Below, piece after piece: positions 45,259 through 52,730 of a stretch of 64,000 nt of DNA. Both the position numbers and the translations under genes were made by a program. The notes beneath the pieces are model-generated. The model had not been told where the DNA came from. It saw only the letters and a program-made list of their open reading frames with translations, and ran no database searches. Source of the DNA: Rhizobium sp. TH135. Its GTDB lineage: Bacteria > Pseudomonadota > Alphaproteobacteria > Rhizobiales > Rhizobiaceae. The stretch covers positions 1 to 64,000 of the forward strand of contig NZ_PKRP01000008.1 of NCBI RefSeq assembly GCF_002855515.1, in the 5' to 3' direction. Position 1 is the first letter of the stretch; every line of letters starts with the position of its first letter.

Positions 45259-46644
45259 ATGACGATGATCCAATGCATTTCGCCGATCGATGGATCGGTT
45301 TACGCGGAACGTCCGGCTATGTCGCTGGAAGCGGCGACCGAGGCTGTGGCTCGTGCGCGCAAGGCGCAAAAGGCCTGGGCGCGCCGGCCTTTGGAAGACC
45401 GCGTTCAGCTGGTGCTGAAGGGCGTTGCGCGCCTGAACGAGATGTCTGATGAAGTGGTGCCGGAACTGGCCCACATGATGGGCCGTCCTGTGCGCTACGG
45501 CGGCGAATACAAAGGCTTCAACGAGCGCTCGAACTATGTCGCAGCGATCGCCGCCGACTCGCTTGCGCCGTTGGTCGTGGAAGCCAGCGACAAATTCGAG
45601 CGCCGCATCGAGCGCGAGCCGCATGGCGTTGTCTTCGTCATCGCGCCGTGGAACTACCCCTACATGACGGCGATCAATACGATCGCGCCGGCGCTGATGG
45701 CGGGCAATACCGTCGTCATCAAGCATGCGACCCAGACGCTTCTCGTCGGCGAGCGCATGGTGCGCGCGTTCGTCGAGGCGGGCGTTCCCGATGATGTCTT
45801 CATCAACCTCTTCCTCGACCACGCCACAACCTCGGCGCTGATTGCGGCCGGCAATTTCAACTTCATCAACTTCACCGGTTCGGTCGAAGGCGGGCGCTCG
45901 ATCGAGCGGGCCGCTGCCGGCACCTTTGCCGGTCTCGGCCTCGAGCTTGGCGGCAAGGACCCGGGTTACGTCATGGAAGACGCCGACCTGGAGGCCGCCG
46001 TCGATACGCTGATGGATGGCGCGACCTATAATTCCGGCCAGTGCTGCTGCGGCATCGAGCGCATTTATGTGCATGAGAGCCTCTACGACGCCTTCGTCGA
46101 GAAGTCGGTCGCCTGGGTGTCGAACTACAAGCTCGGCAATCCGCTGGATCCGGAAACGACGCTCGGCCCGATGGCCAACAAGCGCTTCGCTAAGGTGGTG
46201 CGCGAGCAGATCGCCGACGCCGTTTCGAAGGGTGCCAAGGCGCTGATCGATCCGAAGCTCTTCCCGGCCGATGACGGCGGCGCCTATATCATGCCGCAGG
46301 TCCTCACGAACGTCGATCACTCCATGGCTTTCATGAAGGACGAAACCTTTGGTCCGGCCGTCGGCATCATGAAGGTGAAGAGCGACGAACAGGCGCTCGA
46401 ACTGATGAACGACAGCCCCTATGGCCTGACCGCCTCGCTCTGGACGCAGGATCCGGAGCGCGCTGCCCGCATCGGTCGCGACATCGAGACAGGTACCGTC
46501 TTCATGAACCGCGCCGACTATCTCGACCCGGCGCTCTGCTGGACCGGCGTCAAGGAAACCGGCAAGGGCGGCTCGCTCTCGGTGCTCGGCTTCCAGAACC
46601 TTACCCGTCCGAAATCCTACCATCTGAAGAAAGTCACGAAATGA
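45259..46644 (+). CDS. NAD(P)-dependent aldehyde dehydrogenase
   Basis: 461 residues. ALDH motifs: VIAPWNYPYMTAIN (residues 122-135), the cofactor loop FTGSVEGG near 211-218, the general-base glutamate in GLELGGKDPGYV near 231-242, and the catalytic cysteine region NSGQCCCGIERIYV near 259-272, with three consecutive cysteines. It oxidises an aldehyde to the acid. The three-cysteine run around the nucleophile is unusual but seen in some members. Its stop overlaps the start of the iron alcohol dehydrogenase, so the two should act in series. Confidence 0.92.
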   Translation: MTMIQCISPIDGSVYAERPAMSLEAATEAVARARKAQKAWARRPLEDRVQLVLKGVARLNEMSDEVVPELAHMMGRPVRYGGEYKGFNERSNYVAAIAADSLAPLVVEASDKFERRIEREPHGVVFVIAPWNYPYMTAINTIAPALMAGNTVVIKHATQTLLVGERMVRAFVEAGVPDDVFINLFLDHATTSALIAAGNFNFINFTGSVEGGRSIERAAAGTFAGLGLELGGKDPGYVMEDADLEAAVDTLMDGATYNSGQCCCGIERIYVHESLYDAFVEKSVAWVSNYKLGNPLDPETTLGPMANKRFAKVVREQIADAVSKGAKALIDPKLFPADDGGAYIMPQVLTNVDHSMAFMKDETFGPAVGIMKVKSDEQALELMNDSPYGLTASLWTQDPERAARIGRDIETGTVFMNRADYLDPALCWTGVKETGKGGSLSVLGFQNLTRPKSYHLKKVTK

Positions 46645-47786
46645 ACATCGTCGCCAATTGGAGCTACCCCACCGCCGTCAAGATGGGACGTGGCCGTATC
46701 AAGGAACTGGCGGACGCCTGCAAGTCGCTCGGCATGAAGAAGCCGCTGTTGATCACCGACCGGGGACTTGCCCCGATGGCGATCACGCAGACGGCGCTCG
46801 ACGTGCTGGAAGAGGCGGGCCTTGGTCGCGCGCTCTTCGCCGATGTCGATCCGAACCCGAACGAGAAGAACCTGGAAGCCGGCATCAAGGCCTACAAGGA
46901 TGGCGGTCACGACGGCGTCGTCGCCTTCGGCGGCGGCTCGGGCCTCGATCTCGGCAAGTGCGTTGCCTTCATGGCCGGCCAGACGCGGCCTGTCTGGGAT
47001 TTCGAGGATATCGGTGACTGGTGGACGCGGGCAAACTCCGACGCCATCGCTCCGATCGTTGCCGTGCCGACGACGGCTGGTACCGGTTCGGAAGTCGGTC
47101 GCGCTTCGGTCATCACCAATTCCGAAACCCACGTGAAGAAGATCATCTTCCACCCGAAGTTCCTGCCCGGCGTCGTCATCTGCGACCCGGAACTGACCGT
47201 CGGTATGCCGAAGATGATCACGGCTGGTACGGGAATGGACGCGTTCGCCCATTGCCTCGAAGCCTATTCCTCGCCCTTCTATCATCCGATGAGCCAGGGT
47301 ATCGCGCTTGAAGGCATGCGGCTGGTCAAGGAGTTCCTGCCGCGCGCCTATCACGACGGCACGGATATCGAGGCCCGCACCAACATGATGTCGGCAGCTG
47401 CCATGGGCGCTACCGCCTTCCAGAAGGGGCTCGGCGCCATCCACGCGCTGTCGCATCCGATCGGCGCCGTTTACAACACCCATCATGGCATGACGAATGC
47501 GGTCGTGATGCCGCCGGTGCTGAAGTTCAACCGCCATGTGATCGAGGAGCGCATCGAGCGGGCCGCCGCCTATCTCGGTATCGCCGGCGGCTTCGACGGC
47601 TTCTACGACTACGTGCTGGCACTCCGGGCTGAACTGCATGTGCCGGCGAACCTCACCGCCATGGGCATTGCCAATGACCGGATCGACGAACTCTCGGCGA
47701 TGGCGATCGAGGATCCGAGCGCTGGCGGCAATCCGGTGAAGATGACGCTCGAAAACACCAAGAAGCTGTTTGCCGACTGCTTCTAA
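46641..47786 (+). CDS. Iron-containing alcohol dehydrogenase (group III)
   Basis: 381 residues. The NAD-binding GGGS motif is in VVAFGGGSGLDLGKCVAF near residues 93-110; metal ligands are in GTGMDAFAHCLEAYSSPFYHP (Asp, His) and HALSHPIGAVYNTHHGMTNA (two His) near 270-290. It oxidises a primary alcohol or reduces an aldehyde. ATG at 46641 overlaps the aldehyde dehydrogenase stop (ATGA). A rho-independent terminator follows, closing the operon that starts at the amidohydrolase gene. Confidence 0.93.
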   Translation: MNIVANWSYPTAVKMGRGRIKELADACKSLGMKKPLLITDRGLAPMAITQTALDVLEEAGLGRALFADVDPNPNEKNLEAGIKAYKDGGHDGVVAFGGGSGLDLGKCVAFMAGQTRPVWDFEDIGDWWTRANSDAIAPIVAVPTTAGTGSEVGRASVITNSETHVKKIIFHPKFLPGVVICDPELTVGMPKMITAGTGMDAFAHCLEAYSSPFYHPMSQGIALEGMRLVKEFLPRAYHDGTDIEARTNMMSAAAMGATAFQKGLGAIHALSHPIGAVYNTHHGMTNAVVMPPVLKFNRHVIEERIERAAAYLGIAGGFDGFYDYVLALRAELHVPANLTAMGIANDRIDELSAMAIEDPSAGGNPVKMTLENTKKLFADCF

Positions 47787-47809
47787 CAGCGCGTGCTGAT
47801 CGCATTGAG

Positions 47810-47841
47810 GACCCCGTCACAATGTGTGGCGGGGTCTTTTT
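47810..47841 (+). terminator. Rho-independent terminator of the catabolic operon
   Basis: GACCCCGTCAC, loop AATGT, GTGGCGGGGTC (one G-U pair), followed by TTTTT. It sits 24 bases after the iron alcohol dehydrogenase stop. Confidence 0.85.
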
Positions 47842-48149
47842 CGTGTCTTGCTCATGCGTTGGTGATCCGTCCAGCCCTTTGCTGGCAGATGTTAGGGCCG
47901 GCCGAGTCGCGCCGTCGCATGTCGGCAGATGCCTAGCTGTGCGCGGCTCTGTAGCGACGGACCTACGCATTCTTATTTGCGAATATACTTTGTTTTTCCG
48001 TCGCTTCTCCCCATTGAGGGGGAGGGCGCCAAGTGTCCCGTTTCCACTTTGTTAACCATGTTTGCGCCATAATCAACGTATGGGGCGCCGATGATGCTGG
48101 CTGCTCAAGAGCGATGAGCCGCTCGGATCCGACCTCCCAAGGAAGCAGC
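47842..48149. other. Non-coding stretch before the ParA-like gene
   Basis: About 300 bases with no supportable gene. CTTCTCCCC-attgag-GGGGAGG near 48004-48025 looks like a fragment of the RIME-type hairpin at 31160-31278. TTAACCAT at 48052-48059 resembles a CtrA half-site, but a single 8-base match is weak evidence. Confidence 0.45.
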
Positions 48150-48869
48150 ATGCCAGTCATTTCTTTTGCCAATGCCAAGGGCGGTGCCGGCAAAACCACC
48201 GCAGCCCTTCTTCTCGCCACCGAACTGGCACATCAAGGATATCGCGTCGCCATTCTGGATGCCGATCCGCAACGCTGGATCACCCAGTGGCACGAGATCT
48301 CCGGCCCGCAGCGCAATATCGAAGTCATCTCCGAAGTGACGGTCGCTTCGGTTCAGGGGCATATTCGCGAATTGTCGCGCACCAACGACTACATCATCAT
48401 GGACCTCGCCGGTGCGCGTGACGCCATGGTCACGACAGCCATTGGTCTTTCGGATCATGTCATGATCCCGGTTCAGGGCTGTGCCATGGATGCCAAAGGC
48501 GGTGCCCAGATCCTTGACCTGATCAAGCTGATGGAAGACGCCGGCAACCTGGTCATTCCGCATTCTGTGGTCCTCACCCGCGTCACCTCGATGGTAACAA
48601 CGCGCGCTTTGTTGACCATCAAGGGCCTGCTCGCCGCGCGGGGCGTCAATGTCGTCAACACGCCGATCGTCGAGCGCAGCGCCTATCGCGAAATCTTCGA
48701 CTGTGGTGGCACGCTGTATTCGATGGATGCAGCGAAGATCAGCAATCTCGACAAGGCCCAGGAAAACGCCAAGTCGTTTGCCTCGGAAGTCATGCGCCTG
48801 CTGCCGGTGAAGGTCATCCGCTCCAGCGAGCCGCGTCGTCTGTTCCGCCTGGTGCGCTCAGCCGCCTGA
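48150..48869 (+). CDS. ParA/MinD-family ATPase (VirC1-like, orphan)
   Basis: 239 residues from ATG at 48150, preceded by AAGGAAG; the longer frame from 48033 has no ribosome site. The deviant Walker A is NAKGGAGKTTAALLLA near residues 7-22; DADPQRWITQW near 38 and DLAGARDAM near 83 complete the P-loop core. The short form without an N-terminal DNA-binding domain, and the absence of parB or a parS-like site nearby, suggest a role other than chromosome segregation; VirC1 has the same plan. A strong terminator follows. Confidence 0.85.
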   Translation: MPVISFANAKGGAGKTTAALLLATELAHQGYRVAILDADPQRWITQWHEISGPQRNIEVISEVTVASVQGHIRELSRTNDYIIMDLAGARDAMVTTAIGLSDHVMIPVQGCAMDAKGGAQILDLIKLMEDAGNLVIPHSVVLTRVTSMVTTRALLTIKGLLAARGVNVVNTPIVERSAYREIFDCGGTLYSMDAAKISNLDKAQENAKSFASEVMRLLPVKVIRSSEPRRLFRLVRSAA

Positions 48870-48897
48870 GTGCTCCCCTTCCAATAGTCCAGAAACG

Positions 48898-48929
48898 AAG
48901 AGACCGCCGGTGCTGCCGGCGGTCTCTTT
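48898..48929. terminator. Rho-independent terminator (probably bidirectional)
   Basis: AAGAGACCGCCGG, loop TGCTG, CCGGCGGTCTCTT: thirteen perfect pairs, followed by a short T-run. It lies between the convergent ParA-like and L,D-transpeptidase genes. Confidence 0.85.
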
Positions 48930-48983
48930 GTATAAAAATCGGAGTTTGTCAGTGCGCAGACGAGTCTGGGCAGGCTCCGTGTC

Positions 48984-50342
48984 TTATTCGACGAATTCCA
49001 CCGTCACGCCGGCCTTGACCATCTTGGCCAGCTCGGTCGCGTCCCAGTTTGTCAGGCGGATACAGCCGTGGCTCTGGGTGCGGCCGATCTTGGATGGCTC
49101 GGGCGTGCCGTGGATGCCGTAGGTTGGCTTGGAGAGTGCAAGCCAGACCGTGCCGACTGGACCGTTCGGGCCTGGCGGGATCGACAGGACCTTGGTGTTG
49201 TTGCCCTGCTGGAAATTGACCTTCGGATTGTAGGTATAGCCCGGATCGAGCGCGATGCGTTCGATGGTGACGGTGCCCGACGGCGAGGGAGTGTCGGCCG
49301 ATCCGATACTCGCCGGATAGGCGGCAATCAGGCTGCCGTCTTCACCATAGGCAAAGACCTGCTTCAAACCCTTGTTCGCGACGATGCGTGCGACATTGCC
49401 CTTCTTGACCGGACCCGGCTCGACCACCTTGATGGTTGTGCCGGGGATCGAAAAGTCGACGCCGGGGTTCAGTTCGCGCAGATAGCCTTCGTCCATGTGG
49501 AAGCGCTCGGCGAGCATTTCGACGGTCGACGTGTAGGACAGGGCGGGCAGCTGTGCCTTGTGGGCATAGTCGTCCGGGATCGAGGCGACGAACGGGCCAG
49601 CGGCATCGCCTGCCGTGATCGTGTAGCTCTTGATTGCGAGGCCGCCGGAGAGGCGCAGGCGTTCGAGGATATCGTCGGCATTGTTCGGGTCGAGCGTTTC
49701 GCCGGTCATCTCTTCCCAGGCGACGATCGCCTTGTTGACGTTCTGGCCCATCTTGCCGTCGATGACGCCGGGCGAAATGCCTTCGCGATCGAGGAAGACC
49801 TGAAGGGCGGTGATCTCGAGCCGCGACAGATTGCTCTTCACCGGAATTTCCGGGGTGACGATCCGAGCAGGGGCGTTGTCGGCGGGGGCGGGCAGATCAG
49901 GGCCGCCATAGGGCATGTCCTGCGGCATCTGATCCAGCGGAAGCTGGTCGCCGGGCATCGCATCGGGGATCGACGCTGTCGTCACGTCATCGTCCCAGCC
50001 GCGCGGTTCCGGCTCCTGGGGCTGGCCGTAAGGGCCATAGACGCCCGGCAGGCCCCTATCGCCGCCACGGTTCTGTGGCGGGTAGTAGCTCTCGGCCGGA
50101 ATTTCGGTCGCGACGAGATTGCCCATGCGGTCGATGAGAACGGTGCGGCCCATGCGATCGCGGCTAATCACGACTTCGCCCACTTCCGGCACGAAATCGA
50201 GGATATCGCCCTCCGGCGAGATTAGAAGCGTGTGCGAATTGCGGTCGTCATAGACGGATTGCGCCGAGGCGGTAAGCGCCGTCGTCAGCGATACGGCGGT
50301 CAAGGCAGCCAATCCCAGGCCAGTATTCTTGATATCGAACAC
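48984..50342 (-). CDS. Periplasmic L,D-transpeptidase (YkuD domain)
   Basis: 452 residues. A signal peptide covers about 1-27 (LGLAALTAVSLTTALTASAQ). A proline-rich stretch follows to about 165, then a peptidoglycan-binding-like segment (LQVFLDREGISPGVIDGKMG), a LysM-like segment (VEMLAERFHMDEGYLRELNP near 285), and the YkuD domain with the catalytic motif SHGCIRL near 425 and its upstream histidine in YGIHGTPEPSKIG. It makes 3-3 cross-links or anchors outer-membrane protein to the wall; Rhizobiaceae have many paralogues. Confidence 0.92.
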   Translation of the reverse strand: MFDIKNTGLGLAALTAVSLTTALTASAQSVYDDRNSHTLLISPEGDILDFVPEVGEVVISRDRMGRTVLIDRMGNLVATEIPAESYYPPQNRGGDRGLPGVYGPYGQPQEPEPRGWDDDVTTASIPDAMPGDQLPLDQMPQDMPYGGPDLPAPADNAPARIVTPEIPVKSNLSRLEITALQVFLDREGISPGVIDGKMGQNVNKAIVAWEEMTGETLDPNNADDILERLRLSGGLAIKSYTITAGDAAGPFVASIPDDYAHKAQLPALSYTSTVEMLAERFHMDEGYLRELNPGVDFSIPGTTIKVVEPGPVKKGNVARIVANKGLKQVFAYGEDGSLIAAYPASIGSADTPSPSGTVTIERIALDPGYTYNPKVNFQQGNNTKVLSIPPGPNGPVGTVWLALSKPTYGIHGTPEPSKIGRTQSHGCIRLTNWDATELAKMVKAGVTVEFVE

Positions 50343-50502
50343 GATTCTTTTTTCCTCGTCTGAACCAGCGACAAACGCGTGAAATTTGACACTAATGTGG
50401 AAAAGGTGAATTCATAGTGAATATAGGGTTAACTTACTGTGGGGGCAGTAGAGCCGACACGCTTTAAAACAGAGCTTTGTGGTTCGGCTGTAAGGGGGGA
50501 AG

Positions 50503-50985
50503 ATGCAGGATCGACTGAGATTGGAAGACTTTTTACCCTTCCGGCTGATCCGGGTCGCGGAAACTGTCGATAACGGCTTTGCGCACTTCTGTGGTCCGGA
50601 GGATGAACTGTCCTGGTCGGAGTGGCAGGTGCTCTGGTCTCTGGGTGAGCGTTCACCGACCACTGCCAAGGCCATTTCCGGTTATGCGGGTCTCAGCAAG
50701 ACCAAGATCAGCCGCGCCGTAAAGGTTCTCGAGGACAAGGGCTATCTGCACCGCAAACGAGACAGGTCCGATCGTCGTTTCGAACTGCTGTCCCTGACGC
50801 AGAGGGGAAAAGAGCGTTTCGAGCGACTGGCCGGCGAAGCAAGCGGCTTCCAGCGCTGGCTTGAGCGCAGTGTCAACATCGCCTATCTCTCCTCGCTCGA
50901 CAGCGGACTCGTCGGACTGGAGGATCTGATTTCCACCGGTCACCTCAGAGCGCCGCAGCAGCAGGCCGAGGAACCGCTCGCATGA
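50503..50985 (+). CDS. MarR family transcriptional regulator
   Basis: 160 residues; GGGGGGAAG precedes the ATG. The winged helix is visible: SWSEWQVLWSLGERSPTTAK, AISGYAGLSKTKISRAVKVLEDKGYL (recognition helix near residues 64-75) and the wing RDRSDRRFELLSLTQRGK. The stop overlaps the start of the next gene (ATGA), so it probably controls its own operon with the aldose-epimerase-like enzyme. The ligand is unknown. Confidence 0.9.
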   Translation: MQDRLRLEDFLPFRLIRVAETVDNGFAHFCGPEDELSWSEWQVLWSLGERSPTTAKAISGYAGLSKTKISRAVKVLEDKGYLHRKRDRSDRRFELLSLTQRGKERFERLAGEASGFQRWLERSVNIAYLSSLDSGLVGLEDLISTGHLRAPQQQAEEPLA

Positions 50986-51809
50986 TCATGTTTTCCGGCC
51001 CCAAGGGGCCGCGTCTTGCTCTCGACGAAGGCTCCGTCTTCGATGTCGGCGCCTGCATTGTCGACGGCGTTGATGTGGCGCCCGGCCGGGCCATTCCCGA
51101 TGACGGCGACCCCCGCATCGATCATTCGCTCGAAGGCTTCCTGTTCACATGCGGTCCAGACCACATCCGGCACCGGGAGCCGATATTCGGCACGGATGCT
51201 GCCTATCCGCTGCATGGCTCCTTTTCCGCCAATCCGGCGCATTCGATCGAATTGTCGGTCGAGGGCGAGGATCTCGTGGCGCGGGCCGTCGTCGACGTTG
51301 CGCTTGCGGCCGGCGGACATGCCCAGTTGCGCCGTCAGTGGCGCCTCAAGGGCGAGAGCGGCGAGGTGCAGCTTGCCGACACGGTGGTCAATGTGGGCGA
51401 GGCCCCGTTCCCGACCTTCCTGATGTATCACATCAATCTGGGTGCCAAGCACTTCGATCCCGGAACCCGGCTCGAAGGGGCCATGCTTGAGGGCGGTGGT
51501 CTGCCCTGGGCCTTCGGCGAAGGAGACGGCGGGATCTTCTGCGTGCCCGCTGGGCATGGTGGCTGGGCGGAGTTCCGGCTCGGGCCGATGGAGGCGATCG
51601 GCGGCAAGCGGCTGAAGGTGCGCTTCCGCACAGACACCCTGCCGCACCTGCAGGTCTGGCGGAACCAGAGGCTGCCGGCCCATGTGCTCGGTATCGAACC
51701 CGTCTCGCATCGCTGGGTCGGCCGAAACGAGCTCGAAGCCGCCGGCGAGTTCGACATTCTCCAACCCGGCGAGAGCCGCGAATACGGGCTCGCGTTTTCC
51801 TTCGTCTGA
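50982..51809 (+). CDS. DUF4432 / aldose 1-epimerase-like protein
   Basis: 275 residues, predicted galactose-mutarotase-like beta-sandwich. The blocks YPLHGSFSANPAHSIE, TFLMYHINLGAKHFDPG and HVLGIEPVSHR are typical of DUF4432 proteins, with likely active-site histidines and the glutamate in GIEPVSH. It may interconvert sugar anomers or act on a sugar acid. The start overlaps the MarR stop. There is no signal peptide. Confidence 0.75.
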   Translation: MIMFSGPKGPRLALDEGSVFDVGACIVDGVDVAPGRAIPDDGDPRIDHSLEGFLFTCGPDHIRHREPIFGTDAAYPLHGSFSANPAHSIELSVEGEDLVARAVVDVALAAGGHAQLRRQWRLKGESGEVQLADTVVNVGEAPFPTFLMYHINLGAKHFDPGTRLEGAMLEGGGLPWAFGEGDGGIFCVPAGHGGWAEFRLGPMEAIGGKRLKVRFRTDTLPHLQVWRNQRLPAHVLGIEPVSHRWVGRNELEAAGEFDILQPGESREYGLAFSFV

Positions 51810-51893
51810 GGGAGGATGGCGAGGCTGTCGAGATTGACGCCTACGGATGCCCGTCGTAGATGTTTGGCCCCAAGAAATTGACGAGGTGCACCG

Positions 51894-52232
51894 ATGAACA
51901 TCCGCCAGATCAACGAGGAATATTCGGTCAGCGGCCAGATCACTGTTGATGAGGTCGATGAGGTAAAGGCGCTCGGCTTCAAGTCGATCGTTTGCCATCG
52001 CCCCGATGGTGAAGAATTCGGCCAGCCGGAATTCACAGCCGTTGCCAAGCGCGCGGAAGAACTTGGCCTCACGATCAAGCATGTGCCAGTGGGCCCAATG
52101 GGTGTCACGCCGGATGCTGTCGCCGATATGGTCGATGCGCTCGAGGAATTCGAACGCCCGATGCTCGGCTATTGCCGCTCCGGCGCCCGTTCGGCGGCAA
52201 CCTACGAACACGCGCAGCGCCAGCGCGGCTGA
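51894..52232 (+). CDS. TIGR01244 family protein (DUF442, Blh N-terminal-like phosphatase/sulfurtransferase fold)
   Basis: 112 residues. The pattern GFKSIVCHRPDGEE near residues 28-41 and the P-loop-like CRSGARSAATYEHA near 93-106 match the beta-lactamase-hydrolase-like N-terminal domain, with a dual-specificity-phosphatase cysteine loop (C-x5-R). Such stand-alone domains have been linked to sulfide handling when fused to persulfide dioxygenases; no such partner is nearby. It may be a small phosphatase or sulfurtransferase. Confidence 0.8.
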   Translation: MNIRQINEEYSVSGQITVDEVDEVKALGFKSIVCHRPDGEEFGQPEFTAVAKRAEELGLTIKHVPVGPMGVTPDAVADMVDALEEFERPMLGYCRSGARSAATYEHAQRQRG

Positions 52233-52314
52233 CGCGCCTTTTCCATCATCCTTGGCCGGACCTTCGTGTCCGGCCGGTCTGTTTTCTAAACCAGCCTCAA
52301 GCAGGAGTTTTCCC

Positions 52315-52656
52315 ATGAGCATCAAGCGTATCGAGCCCGGCAAGCGCATGAGCGGCGCCGTCGTCCACGGCAACACCGTTTACCTCGCCGGCCAGGTCGG
52401 CGAAGGTTCGACCGTGACCGAGCAGTCGAAGTCGGCTCTCGCCGAAGTCGACCGCCTGCTGGCGGCCGCCGGCTCGGACAAGTCGAAGATCCTGCAGACG
52501 ATCATCTACCTTTCCGACATGTCGACCTTCGGCGAAATGAACGCCGTCTGGGAAGCCTGGATCGACCCGGCCAACCCGCCGGCCCGCGCCACCAGCGGTG
52601 CGCCGCTCGCGACCCCGGACTACAAGGTCGAGTTCATCGTCACCGCTGCCATCTGA
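52315..52656 (+). CDS. RidA family protein (enamine/imine deaminase-like)
   Basis: 113 residues from ATG at 52315, preceded by GCAGGAG. The Rid fold is shown by VVHGNTVYLAGQVGEG, the conserved DMSTFGEMNAVWEAWID, and NPPARATSGAPL with the active-site arginine, then the closing VEFIVTAAI. RidA hydrolyses reactive 2-aminoacrylate and related imines from PLP enzymes; some Rid groups lack the activity. A terminator follows at once. The gene stands alone, 82 bases after the TIGR01244 gene. Confidence 0.88.
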   Translation: MSIKRIEPGKRMSGAVVHGNTVYLAGQVGEGSTVTEQSKSALAEVDRLLAAAGSDKSKILQTIIYLSDMSTFGEMNAVWEAWIDPANPPARATSGAPLATPDYKVEFIVTAAI

Positions 52657-52680
52657 TTTTTCAGGGCAAGTGAAGAATGC

Positions 52681-52711
52681 AAAAGGCCGGGAGCGATCCC
52701 GGCCTTTTTTT
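52681..52711. terminator. Rho-independent terminator after the RidA gene
   Basis: AAAGGCCGGGA, loop GCGA, TCCCGGCCTTT with a long T-run on the plus strand and an A-run on the left. It can also serve the convergent TPP-enzyme gene. Confidence 0.9.
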
Positions 52712-52730
52712 GTTTCTACTCAACTGCCTG

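Noticed and set aside
45067..46623. 518-codon minus-strand frame opposite the aldehyde dehydrogenase
   Set aside because: The same shadow effect; the plus-strand protein has all catalytic motifs and a coupled neighbour.
48052..48059. CtrA half-site TTAACCAT before the ParA-like gene
   Set aside because: A single eight-base match without a spaced second half-site is too weak to report as a regulatory feature.
50940..52376. 478-codon minus-strand frame across MarR, DUF4432 and TIGR01244 genes
   Set aside because: It spans three convincing genes on the other strand and has no recognisable domain.
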